A program made the position numbers and the translations under genes. The notes under the pieces are model-generated. The model was not told the origin of the DNA. It saw only the letters and a list, made by a program, of their open reading frames with translations, and did not search any database. Positions 56,816 to 64,000 of a stretch of 64,000 bases of DNA are shown piece by piece; position 1 is the first letter of the stretch; every line of letters starts with the position of its first letter. Source of the stretch: Microvirga terrestris. Lineage in GTDB: Bacteria > Pseudomonadota > Alphaproteobacteria > Rhizobiales > Beijerinckiaceae. Location of the stretch: NCBI RefSeq assembly GCF_015694425.1, contig NZ_JADQDN010000001.1:806001-870000 (forward strand), given 5' to 3'.

Positions 56816-57376
56816 ATGGCTACGACCTTTGATATCGCCGATGTGAAGCGCCGCATGCAGGGCGCGATCAACGCATTCAAGAACGACTTGGCCAGTCTCA
56901 GGACGGGGCGCGCCTCCCCGAATCTGCTCGATCCGATCCAGATCGATGCCTATGGCGCATCGATGCCGATTTCGCAGGTGGCTACCGTGAACGTGCCGGA
57001 GCCGCGCCTGCTCAGCGTCCAGGTCTGGGATCGGGGCATGGTCGCTGCCGTGGAGAAGGCGATCCGCGAGTCGGATCTCGGCCTCAATCCCCAGACGGAA
57101 GGCCAGGTGATCCGCCTGCGCATCCCGGAGATGAACGAGCAGCGCCGCAAGGAGATGGTGAAGGTCGCGCACAAATATGCCGAAGAGGCGAAGGTTGCCG
57201 TTCGTCACGTGCGCCGCGACGGCCTCGACCTCCTCAAGAAGCTTGAGAAGGACAGCGCGATCAGCGAGGATGACGGCAAGCGCCATGCGGACCAGGTGCA
57301 GAAGGCGACTGATCAGTTCGTAACCGAGATCGACGGCATTCTGGTCGCCAAGGAAAAGGAAATCATGCACGTCTGA
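56816..57376 (+). CDS. frr: Ribosome recycling factor
   Basis: Splits post-termination ribosomes with EF-G. The 186-residue protein shows [94 protein letters not shown], the standard three-helix-bundle sequence. GTAAGGA lies about 9 nt before the ATG. Confidence 0.98.
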   Translation: MATTFDIADVKRRMQGAINAFKNDLASLRTGRASPNLLDPIQIDAYGASMPISQVATVNVPEPRLLSVQVWDRGMVAAVEKAIRESDLGLNPQTEGQVIRLRIPEMNEQRRKEMVKVAHKYAEEAKVAVRHVRRDGLDLLKKLEKDSAISEDDGKRHADQVQKATDQFVTEIDGILVAKEKEIMHV

Positions 57377-57407
57377 TCCTTAAAGGCGTGCATTGGAACA
57401 GGACATC

Positions 57408-58175
57408 ATGAGCGGCGAAGCCAAACGGATGGATCCAGGCTTTGCCTGCAGGGAAGCAGGCGAGGGGATGCCGGCCCATGTTGCCATCATCATGGATGGC
57501 AATGGCCGCTGGGCTGCTCAACGGGGCCTTCCCCGCTTCGAGGGGCACCGGCGCGGCGTCGAGGCAATCCGCCAGGCCGTGCGCACGGCGGGAGCCCTGG
57601 GGATCCGCTACCTGACGGTTTACAGCTTCTCCGCTGAAAACTGGCGGCGCCCGGCTGAAGAGGTCTCGGACCTCATGGGCCTGCTCAAGCGCTTCGTCAG
57701 GCATGACCTGGCGGAGCTTCACGCCAACAACATCCGGGTCAGGATTATCGGAGAGCGGGAGGGGTTGGCCTCCGACATCCGCCTTCTCCTGGATGAGGCC
57801 GAGCAGCTTACCCGTTCCAATACCGGTCTGACTCTGGTGATCGCCTTCAATTATGGGGGGCGTCAGGAGATCGTGAGCGCCGTGCGGGCGCTGGCCCTGC
57901 GAGTGAAGGAAGGCGGTCTCGATCCAGCCGAGATCGACATGGACAAAATCGAGGCGGCACTCGATACCCACGGCATACCGGATCCGGACCTGGTCATCCG
58001 GACGTCCGGCGAGCAGCGGGTTTCGAACTTTTTGACCTGGCAGACCGCCTATTCGGAGTTCATCTTCCTGCCATGCTACTGGCCTGATTTCGACGAGGCC
58101 GCATTCCGGTCCGCCGTCGACGAGTATTGCAGACGCGACCGCCGGTTCGGTGGATTGAGCGTCCGGGCTGGCTGA
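57408..58175 (+). CDS. uppS: Undecaprenyl diphosphate synthase (isoprenyl transferase)
   Basis: Makes the C55 lipid carrier for peptidoglycan and other envelope polymers by cis-prenyl elongation. Conserved elements are [20 protein letters not shown] (catalytic Asp), [35 protein letters not shown] and [28 protein letters not shown] used the ATG at 57408 (preceded by GGAACAGGA); a TTG at 57393 is in frame. Length 255. cdsA begins 2 nt after the stop. Confidence 0.96.
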   Translation: MSGEAKRMDPGFACREAGEGMPAHVAIIMDGNGRWAAQRGLPRFEGHRRGVEAIRQAVRTAGALGIRYLTVYSFSAENWRRPAEEVSDLMGLLKRFVRHDLAELHANNIRVRIIGEREGLASDIRLLLDEAEQLTRSNTGLTLVIAFNYGGRQEIVSAVRALALRVKEGGLDPAEIDMDKIEAALDTHGIPDPDLVIRTSGEQRVSNFLTWQTAYSEFIFLPCYWPDFDEAAFRSAVDEYCRRDRRFGGLSVRAG

Positions 58176-58177
58176 TA

Positions 58178-59035
58178 ATGGTTGCGGACGAAGGCTCCTC
58201 GCCACCTCATCCCAAGCCGGTCCCATCCAAGGAACTGTCGACCAGGGTTCTATCCGCCCTGGTCATGGTGGCCGCCGCGCTTCTCACGGCCTACCTGGGC
58301 GGCTGGGCCTTTTCCCTGTTCTGGCTGGCTGCCGGAATCGCGATTGTGGTGGAATGGACCGACATGACGGCGATCCAGCCCCGTCGTCTTGTCCAAGTCA
58401 TTCTCGGTGTCGGCTTAGCAGCCTTGACGCTCCTCGTTCTGCTCGGTGCTGAGGTTTGGTTTTATCTGGCCGTAAGTGTTGCCTTTCTGGCAGTCGGGAC
58501 CTTTGCCGTGTCCGATGCTCGGAAACGTATTTGGGCCATTTCCAGCTTTCTCTACGCGGCTCCGATCATCCTCGTCCCGCCGATCGTGCGAGCTCACCCG
58601 GATCTTGGCATCCTTGGCCTGCTCTGGATGTTTGCCGTGGTTTGGGCGACCGATATTGCGGCCTATTTCACGGGTCGGACTCTTGGAGGCCCAAAGCTCT
58701 GCCCTCCGATCAGCCCTAAGAAAACTTGGTCGGGCTTCATCGGCGGTGTCGTTGCCGCAACCGCATGCGGGCTGCTAGTAGCCTGGATCGGCCGGCGCTA
58801 TGACGCTGCCCTTCCTCTGACTTTCACTGGCATCGCAGCTCTTTCCATTGTGGCATCTGTTGCCAGTCAGATTGGCGATCTGGGCGAGTCGGCTCTTAAG
58901 CGCCATTGTCAGGTCAAGGATTCGAGCCACCTCATTCCGGGACATGGCGGAGTCATGGATCGGCTCGACGGCTTCTGGGCTGTCTGTGTCATCGTCGCCC
59001 TTGTTCTTCTGACCCTTGTTGGTCCCACCGTATAG
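58178..59035 (+). CDS. cdsA: Phosphatidate cytidylyltransferase
   Basis: Converts phosphatidate and CTP to CDP-diacylglycerol, the branch point of phospholipid synthesis. The 285-residue protein has about eight spans and the CdsA signature near the C-terminus, KDSSHLIPGHGGVMDRLDG, preceded by SPKKTWSGFIGG and SQIGDLGESALKR. The ATG at 58178 follows the uppS stop directly. It links to plsX (21961) in the same pathway. Confidence 0.96.
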   Translation: MVADEGSSPPHPKPVPSKELSTRVLSALVMVAAALLTAYLGGWAFSLFWLAAGIAIVVEWTDMTAIQPRRLVQVILGVGLAALTLLVLLGAEVWFYLAVSVAFLAVGTFAVSDARKRIWAISSFLYAAPIILVPPIVRAHPDLGILGLLWMFAVVWATDIAAYFTGRTLGGPKLCPPISPKKTWSGFIGGVVAATACGLLVAWIGRRYDAALPLTFTGIAALSIVASVASQIGDLGESALKRHCQVKDSSHLIPGHGGVMDRLDGFWAVCVIVALVLLTLVGPTV

Positions 59036-59041
59036 GCCTTG

Positions 59042-60226
59042 ATGACCCGTTTTCTTACGATCCTTGGAGCAACCGGCTCGATCGGCCGTTCGACGGCGGA
59101 CGTCGTGCTGGCCCACCGTGATGAGCTCAGGGTCGAGGCTGTCGTGGGCGGCCGCGATGCCCTGGCTCTGGCGGACGTCGCCCGCCGTCTTGGGGCAAAA
59201 TTCGCAGCCCTTGCCGACGAGCGCGGGGGCGAAGCCTTGCGGCAGGCGCTCTCCGGCACCGGGATCGAGAGCGGAGCGGGGCAGACCGCCGTCTTGGAGG
59301 CCGCCGAGCGCGAGGCCGACATCGTCCTTGCAGCGATCAGCGGAACCGCAGGCCTCGCACCGACCCATGCCGCTCTGAAGGCGGGAAGACGGATTGCCCT
59401 GGCCAACAAGGAAAGCCTTGTCTGCGCTGGCGATGCCTTCATGGCCGATGCCCGCCGTGTCGGCGCCGAAATCATGCCGGTCGATTCCGAGCATAATGCC
59501 CTTGATCAAGCCCTCGCCGCCGGCCTCAACCGGGATGTTGAGAAGGCGATCATCACTGCGACCGGTGGGCCGTTCCGCAATGCGCCGAGGGAGCAGATCG
59601 CACGGGCTGATGCCAAGGAGGCCTCGGCCCATCCGGTCTGGTCCATGGGGTCGAAGATCAACATCGACTCCGCCACCTTGATGAACAAGGGCCTTGAACT
59701 GATCGAGGCTCACCATCTGTTCGGACTTGAGCCTGAGCGTCTCGATGTGCTGGTGCATCCGGAGGCTATCGTCCACGGCCTCGTCCAATGGAGTGATGGC
59801 GCCATCACGGCTGGCCTTGCCTTGCCTGACATGAAGGTCCCTATTGCCAACGCTCTCCGAGAGAACAGGCGCCTGAGGATGGAACTGCCTCGTCTCGATC
59901 TTGCCGCGATTGGCCGTTTAAGCTTCGAGCGGCCCGATGAGGGTCGTTTCCCGTGTCTGTCATTGGCCAAGGCGGCTCTCAGGGCCGGAGGCGCAATGCC
60001 CACGATCTTGAACGCAGCCAACGAGATCGCCGTCGAGGCCTATTTGGCAGGCGCAATCGGATTCTATGATATATCTGAGATTGTTGAGAAGGTTTGCTCA
60101 ACGCTCTCTGGAAGACAGATTTTGATGCCGTCGACCGTTGCCGAGGCCTTGGCCATCGACCAGGAAGCCCGGGCAACGGCGCGCAGGCTCATTCCAGCCC
60201 CTGTCGAAGCCTCGAAGCTTCGGTAA
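59042..60226 (+). CDS. dxr: 1-deoxy-D-xylulose 5-phosphate reductoisomerase
   Basis: Second step of the MEP isoprenoid pathway, which supplies the precursors used by UppS. The 394 residues contain the NADPH-binding ILGATGSIGRSTADVV, LANKESLVCAGDAFM, the metal-binding PVDSEHNALDQAL, TGGPFRN and MGSKINIDSATLMNKGLELIEAHHLF. All active-site segments are intact. Confidence 0.97.
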   Translation: MTRFLTILGATGSIGRSTADVVLAHRDELRVEAVVGGRDALALADVARRLGAKFAALADERGGEALRQALSGTGIESGAGQTAVLEAAEREADIVLAAISGTAGLAPTHAALKAGRRIALANKESLVCAGDAFMADARRVGAEIMPVDSEHNALDQALAAGLNRDVEKAIITATGGPFRNAPREQIARADAKEASAHPVWSMGSKINIDSATLMNKGLELIEAHHLFGLEPERLDVLVHPEAIVHGLVQWSDGAITAGLALPDMKVPIANALRENRRLRMELPRLDLAAIGRLSFERPDEGRFPCLSLAKAALRAGGAMPTILNAANEIAVEAYLAGAIGFYDISEIVEKVCSTLSGRQILMPSTVAEALAIDQEARATARRLIPAPVEASKLR

Positions 60227-60244
60227 GGCGCGAAAGGGAAACAG

Positions 60245-61408
60245 ATGGACTTTCTTTCGACGATCAGCGGTGCAACAGGTTCCCTGTTCCTAACCCTGAT
60301 CTCTTTCCTCGTCGTGCTCACGGTTGTCGTGTTCATCCACGAGTTCGGCCATTTCTGGGTGGGCCGGCTGTGCGGGGTCGGTGTCACCGCCTTCTCCATC
60401 GGATTCGGGCGCGAGCTGATCGGCTGGACGGACAAGAAGGGGACGCGGTGGAAGATTTCAGCCATCCCGCTCGGAGGGTACGTTAAGTTCGTCGGCGATC
60501 TCAACGCCGCCAGTGTCCCGGACCAGGACCAGCTCGATCAGATGCCTGTCGAGCAGCGTGCCATCAGCTTCCCTCATCAGAACGTCGCCAAGCGGGCTGC
60601 CATCGTGGCGGCGGGGCCGATCGCCAATTTCATCCTGGCCATCGCGATCTTCGCGGGCTTCAACTACTTCAATGGACGGGCGGTTCTTGAGCCGCGGATT
60701 GAGGCGGTTCAGCCGGGCAGCGCGGCCGAGAAGGCGGGTTTCCAGCCCAAGGATCTGATTCTGACCGTCGATGGCAGGAGCATACAGACCTTTGCCGACA
60801 TGCAGCTGATTGTCAGCTCCAGCGCGGGCGAGCCTCTCGCGTTCACGGTGGATCGCAATGGCGAAAAGGTTAACCTAACGGCAACGCCGAATTTCGTTGA
60901 ACGGACCAGCCCGTTCGGCAAGCAGCGGATTGGCCTGCTGGGCGTTGAGGCGTCCCGTGATCCCTCGGCGATCAAGCGCCTGACCTATTCTCCCTGGGGG
61001 GCCGTAAAGGCCGCCGTGGTCGAGACCTGGAACCTGGTTGAGCGAACGATTAATTTCATCCGCCGTCTGGTGGTGGGGGTGGAATCGGCCGATCAGCTCT
61101 CCGGGCCTATTGGAATCGCCCGGGCTTCCGGGACCGCCTTCGATATCGGCGGGGTCTACAGCCTTGTCAGCCTGATCGGCTTCATGTCGGTCTCCATCGG
61201 CCTTATTAACCTTTTTCCCATTCCCCTGCTGGATGGCGGGCATCTCCTGTTCTATGCCATTGAGGCCGTGCGCGGCCGTCCCTTAAGCGAAAAAGCCCAG
61301 GAAATCGGCTTCAGGATCGGGTTTGCCCTTGTGGGGATGCTCATGTTGTTCGCCACTTGGAATGATCTTGTTCACCTTGGCACCAGTTTTATGAGCCCGG
61401 GATCGTGA
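60245..61408 (+). CDS. rseP: Site-2 intramembrane metalloprotease RseP
   Basis: Cleaves membrane-bound anti-sigma factors or signal peptide remnants within the bilayer. The zinc motif HEFGH (His32, Glu33, His36) lies in the first span, the PDZ domain covers about residues 125-205 (PGSAAEKAGFQPKDLILTVDGRSI), and the third zinc ligand is in NLFPIPLLDGGHLLFYAIE. Length 387 implies one PDZ-like domain where E. coli has two in about 450 residues. The dxr-rseP-bamA order is conserved. Confidence 0.94.
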   Translation: MDFLSTISGATGSLFLTLISFLVVLTVVVFIHEFGHFWVGRLCGVGVTAFSIGFGRELIGWTDKKGTRWKISAIPLGGYVKFVGDLNAASVPDQDQLDQMPVEQRAISFPHQNVAKRAAIVAAGPIANFILAIAIFAGFNYFNGRAVLEPRIEAVQPGSAAEKAGFQPKDLILTVDGRSIQTFADMQLIVSSSAGEPLAFTVDRNGEKVNLTATPNFVERTSPFGKQRIGLLGVEASRDPSAIKRLTYSPWGAVKAAVVETWNLVERTINFIRRLVVGVESADQLSGPIGIARASGTAFDIGGVYSLVSLIGFMSVSIGLINLFPIPLLDGGHLLFYAIEAVRGRPLSEKAQEIGFRIGFALVGMLMLFATWNDLVHLGTSFMSPGS

Positions 61409-61573
61409 CAAGGACGCCACGCAGGATAAAAATCGCTACTCTGTTGTGGACGCGCCGTTTGCAATAGCGGCGAAAGTTTGTACAAGCGCTTCACATGGAT
61501 AAGGTTGGGGGCACTCGTCTCCAGCCTGCGGGGACACCCTCGCTAGGGATAAAGACAAAGAACGGGCCAGTTG

Positions 61574-63868
61574 ATGATGTCGACGACCACGCCTCGCCGG
61601 AAGAAGCCGGCCACCACCGCCGTTATTGCCATCAGCGCGCTGATGGCTGGCATTACTGCCGCGGAGAGCGCCTTCGCGCAGCAGGTGGCTCCAAGGAATC
61701 GCCGTGCTTCGGCCGCACAGGGACCTATCGTCAACCGCGTGGTGGTCGAAGGAAACAAGAAGATCGAGAGCGCGGCCTTCCAGGATCAACTCCAGGCCCG
61801 CGCCCGCGCTCCCTACAACCAAGCCGCCGTGGATGCCGACGTTGCGCGCATCCTTGCGGTTTACCAGCAGTCTGGCCGAGGCCTTGCCCAGGTCACGCCG
61901 CGTGTGGTCGATCTCCCCAACGGCACGGTGGACGTGGTCTACACGGTCGTCGAGGGTGACAAGACGGGCGTGAAGGAAATCCGGTTCGTCGGCAACAATC
62001 AGGTCTCGTCGAGCCGCCTTCGCGGCGTCATGCTGACGACCGAGACGAACCTCCTGAGCTTCCTCAAGACCACCGACGTCTATGATCCGGCGCGCATCGC
62101 CAACGATCTGGAGCTGATCCGTCGCTACTACCTGAAGAACGGCTATGCGGACTTCCGCATCGTCTCCAGTGACGTGTCGTTCGACGCCAATGGCGGCGGC
62201 TACATCGTCACGATCGCCGTGGAAGAGGGTGAGCAGTATCGGGTTGGCAGCGTGAGCGTCGACCCTCGTCTGCCTGGGGTCGATCCCGAGGCTCTGCGCA
62301 GGGGAATTTCGACCTCGGAGGGTTCCGTCTACAACGCGGAAGCCGTCGAAAAGTCGGTTCAGAACCTCACCTCCAATGTCGCTCGCCAGGGCAATCCCTT
62401 TGCCCTTGCGCGCCCCGTGGGTGCCCGCGATGCTTCGACCCGCACGATCAATCTGACCTATGTGGTCGAGGAAGCGCCGCGGATCTACATCGAGCGCATC
62501 AATGTGCGCGGCAACAGCCGTACCCGCGACTACGTGATCCGTCGCGAATTCGAACTCGGCGAGGGCGATGCCTATAACCAAGTGCTGATCGACCGTGCCG
62601 AGCGCCGCCTGAACAATCTCGGCTACTTCAAGCAGGTTCGCATCTCCAACGAGCCAGGCTCTTCGGCTGACCGTGTGGTCGTGAACGTGGATGTGGAAGA
62701 TCAGTCCACCGGCGCCTTCTCGATCTCGGGCGGCTATTCGACGGCCGACGGCTTCATCGGTGAAGTCTCCGTGACCGAAACCAACTTCCTGGGTCGCGGC
62801 CAGTTCGTGCGCCTTGCAGGCCAGCTCGGCCAACGCGCCCACGGCATCGATTTCTCCTTCACCGAGCCGTATTTCCTGGGCTACCGGATGTCGGCGGGTA
62901 TCGATCTGTACTCGAAGTTCAGCGACCAGACCCGGTACTCCCGCTACGAAAACCGCATGACCGGCGGTACGTTGCGCCTGGGCCTTCCGTTCACGGAAGA
63001 GTTTACGATAACAGCCCGGTACTCGCTCTATCAGCAGGAAGTAACGATCCCGAATGATGCGGATCAGCCTTACAACGACTGCTCCGTGCCGATCCCGGGC
63101 GTCACAACACCTTTCAACTGTGAAACGAACGGCGAAGCGTCACTCGCGATCAAGGATGCACAGGGTGAAACGATCACTTCCCTGGCAGGCCTGACCTTCA
63201 ACTACAATACACTCGACAGCACCCGGAATCCTCGCAACGGCTTCTATGGCGAGGTCAAGACGGACTTTGCCGGACTTGGCGGTGATTCCCACTATTTCCG
63301 CGTGACTGGCGACGCGCGATACTACCGCGAGTTCTTCGAGGACGTGGTCGGTATCGCCCGTGTTCAGGGCGGCCACATCATGGGCTTCGGCGACAATGGT
63401 GGGGATGGTGGTGATCTGCGCATCATCGATCAGTTCTTCATGGGCCCCTCCCTGGTGCGCGGCTTCGCGCCTAACGGCATCGGTCCACGCGACATCTCGA
63501 CCGCTGACAGCAAGGCGAATGCACTCGGCGGCACCACCTATTTCGGTGGTTCGCTAGAAGTGCAGTTCCCAATTCCCGCTTTGCCGCGTGAGTTGGGCTT
63601 GAGAGGTGCTGTCTTCGCCGATGCGGGCACGCTTTTCGGTTATGATGGCCCAACCACCTTCGACGATGATACCATTGACGTGTTCGACAGCAGCAAGCTG
63701 CGCTCGTCGGTCGGCGCTTCGATCCTGTGGACTTCCCCACTTGGCCCGATCCGCTTCGACTATGCGTTCGCTCTCACCAAGGAAGAGGGGCAGCTTCTTG
63801 AGGATGGTACCAGGGTCGGCGGCGACCGCACCCAGGCCTTCCGGTTCACGGGCGGCACGCGCTTCTAA
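61574..63868 (+). CDS. bamA: Outer membrane protein assembly factor BamA
   Basis: Central beta-barrel of the Bam complex. A 764-residue protein with a signal peptide (KKPATTAVIAISALMAGITAAESAFA, cleavage about residue 36), five POTRA domains (starting IVNRVVVEGNKKIESAAF; later YIERINVRGNSRTRDYVIRREFELGEGDAYN) and a C-terminal barrel with FFMGPSLVRGFAPNGIGPRD, carrying the VRGF motif, and IRFDYAFAL. The last residue is Phe, the outer-membrane sorting signal. Start may be 61571 (TTG), 61574 or 61577 (both ATG). Confidence 0.97.
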   Translation: MMSTTTPRRKKPATTAVIAISALMAGITAAESAFAQQVAPRNRRASAAQGPIVNRVVVEGNKKIESAAFQDQLQARARAPYNQAAVDADVARILAVYQQSGRGLAQVTPRVVDLPNGTVDVVYTVVEGDKTGVKEIRFVGNNQVSSSRLRGVMLTTETNLLSFLKTTDVYDPARIANDLELIRRYYLKNGYADFRIVSSDVSFDANGGGYIVTIAVEEGEQYRVGSVSVDPRLPGVDPEALRRGISTSEGSVYNAEAVEKSVQNLTSNVARQGNPFALARPVGARDASTRTINLTYVVEEAPRIYIERINVRGNSRTRDYVIRREFELGEGDAYNQVLIDRAERRLNNLGYFKQVRISNEPGSSADRVVVNVDVEDQSTGAFSISGGYSTADGFIGEVSVTETNFLGRGQFVRLAGQLGQRAHGIDFSFTEPYFLGYRMSAGIDLYSKFSDQTRYSRYENRMTGGTLRLGLPFTEEFTITARYSLYQQEVTIPNDADQPYNDCSVPIPGVTTPFNCETNGEASLAIKDAQGETITSLAGLTFNYNTLDSTRNPRNGFYGEVKTDFAGLGGDSHYFRVTGDARYYREFFEDVVGIARVQGGHIMGFGDNGGDGGDLRIIDQFFMGPSLVRGFAPNGIGPRDISTADSKANALGGTTYFGGSLEVQFPIPALPRELGLRGAVFADAGTLFGYDGPTTFDDDTIDVFDSSKLRSSVGASILWTSPLGPIRFDYAFALTKEEGQLLEDGTRVGGDRTQAFRFTGGTRF

Positions 63869-63873
63869 TCGGG

Positions 63874-63895
63874 GAGGGCGCCGGAAGGCGCCCTC
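63874..63895. terminator. Hairpin downstream of bamA
   Basis: Perfect GAGGGCGCC-GGAA-GGCGCCCTC stem-loop starting 6 nt after the bamA stop. There is no U-run, so it is more likely an attenuating or mRNA-protecting stem ahead of lpxD than a full terminator. Confidence 0.5.
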
Positions 63896-63906
63896 ACTTA
63901 TTCTTC

Positions 63907-64000
63907 ATGGCTGAGTCAGATTTTTTCCCGCAAGGCCGGACGCTGAACCTGCGTCAGGTGGCGGAGATGGCAAATGTAGCGCTCCCCGACGGAACCGACG
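63907..64000 (+). CDS. lpxD: UDP-3-O-acylglucosamine N-acyltransferase, N-terminal fragment (cut by window end)
   Basis: Only 31 codons are visible, opening MAESDFFPQGRTLNLRQVAEM, a start like that of LpxD N-terminal domains (lipid A synthesis). The position directly after bamA is the standard place of lpxD in alphaproteobacteria. The call rests mainly on synteny because the hexapeptide repeats lie outside the window. Confidence 0.75.
   Translation, partial: MAESDFFPQGRTLNLRQVAEMANVALPDGTD

Overview
The window is a chromosomal segment of a GC-rich alphaproteobacterium. Gene order (UQCC chaperone, DUF177, plsX, fabH, ihfA, merR; rpsB, tsf, pyrH, frr, uppS, cdsA, dxr, rseP, bamA, lpxD), a complete 14-gene nuo operon, the GAAC-N7-GAAC type of LexA site and several dispersed palindromic repeats point to Hyphomicrobiales (Rhizobiales). 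Methylobacteriaceae such as Microvirga is my best guess, from general familiarity and not from a database search. Almost everything is core housekeeping; there is no transposase, phage or CRISPR.

Layout. 1-1357: 3' part of parC with its terminator. 1377-6966: a small membrane protein faces a minus-strand cluster (hemB, a lipobox-bearing LivH-type permease, threonine dehydratase, RDD protein, bpt). 7155-10205: 3-hydroxyisobutyryl-CoA hydrolase, a small membrane protein and an L,D-transpeptidase. 10580-17806: glyA-nrdR-ribD-ribE-ribH-nusB-thiL-MFS, a one-carbon/riboflavin/thiamine run containing two copies of a palindromic repeat, one in frame inside the 5' end of ribD. 17959-20082: H+-pyrophosphatase. 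20199-25023: bamE, then the cytochrome bc1 chaperone, DUF177, plsX, fabH, ihfA and a MerR regulator. 25176-26835: tRNA-Asp followed by two accessory-looking genes. 27182-42332: nuoABCD-(small ORF)-EFGHIJKLMN. 42335-45615: birA, RNase J, methylmalonyl-CoA epimerase, DUF1467. 46009-53197: proS, lolC/E, lolD, a tiny LexA-box gene and dnaE. 53262-64000: a candidate structured RNA, then rpsB-tsf-pyrH-frr-uppS-cdsA-dxr-rseP-bamA-lpxD (translation, lipid carrier and phospholipid synthesis, envelope assembly).

Most interesting observations. (1) A 33-codon single-membrane-span peptide gene at 49503-49604 lies behind two tandem LexA-type operators; it has the architecture of an SOS-induced membrane division inhibitor such as Caulobacter SidA. 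(2) A strong sigma-70-like promoter at 53262-53290 leads into about 250 nt of stacked hairpins that end well before a separate rpsB promoter, which suggests an unannotated small RNA. (3) A roughly 105-nt palindromic element sits in frame in the ribD N-terminus, with a second copy at 14434-14540. (4) A lipoprotein-like N-terminal domain is fused to an orphan LivH permease. (5) A small, AT-richer two-span membrane protein gene is inserted between nuoD and nuoE.

Coordinates and motif positions were worked out by hand from the sequence. Family names rest on recognised motifs and gene order; no searches were run.
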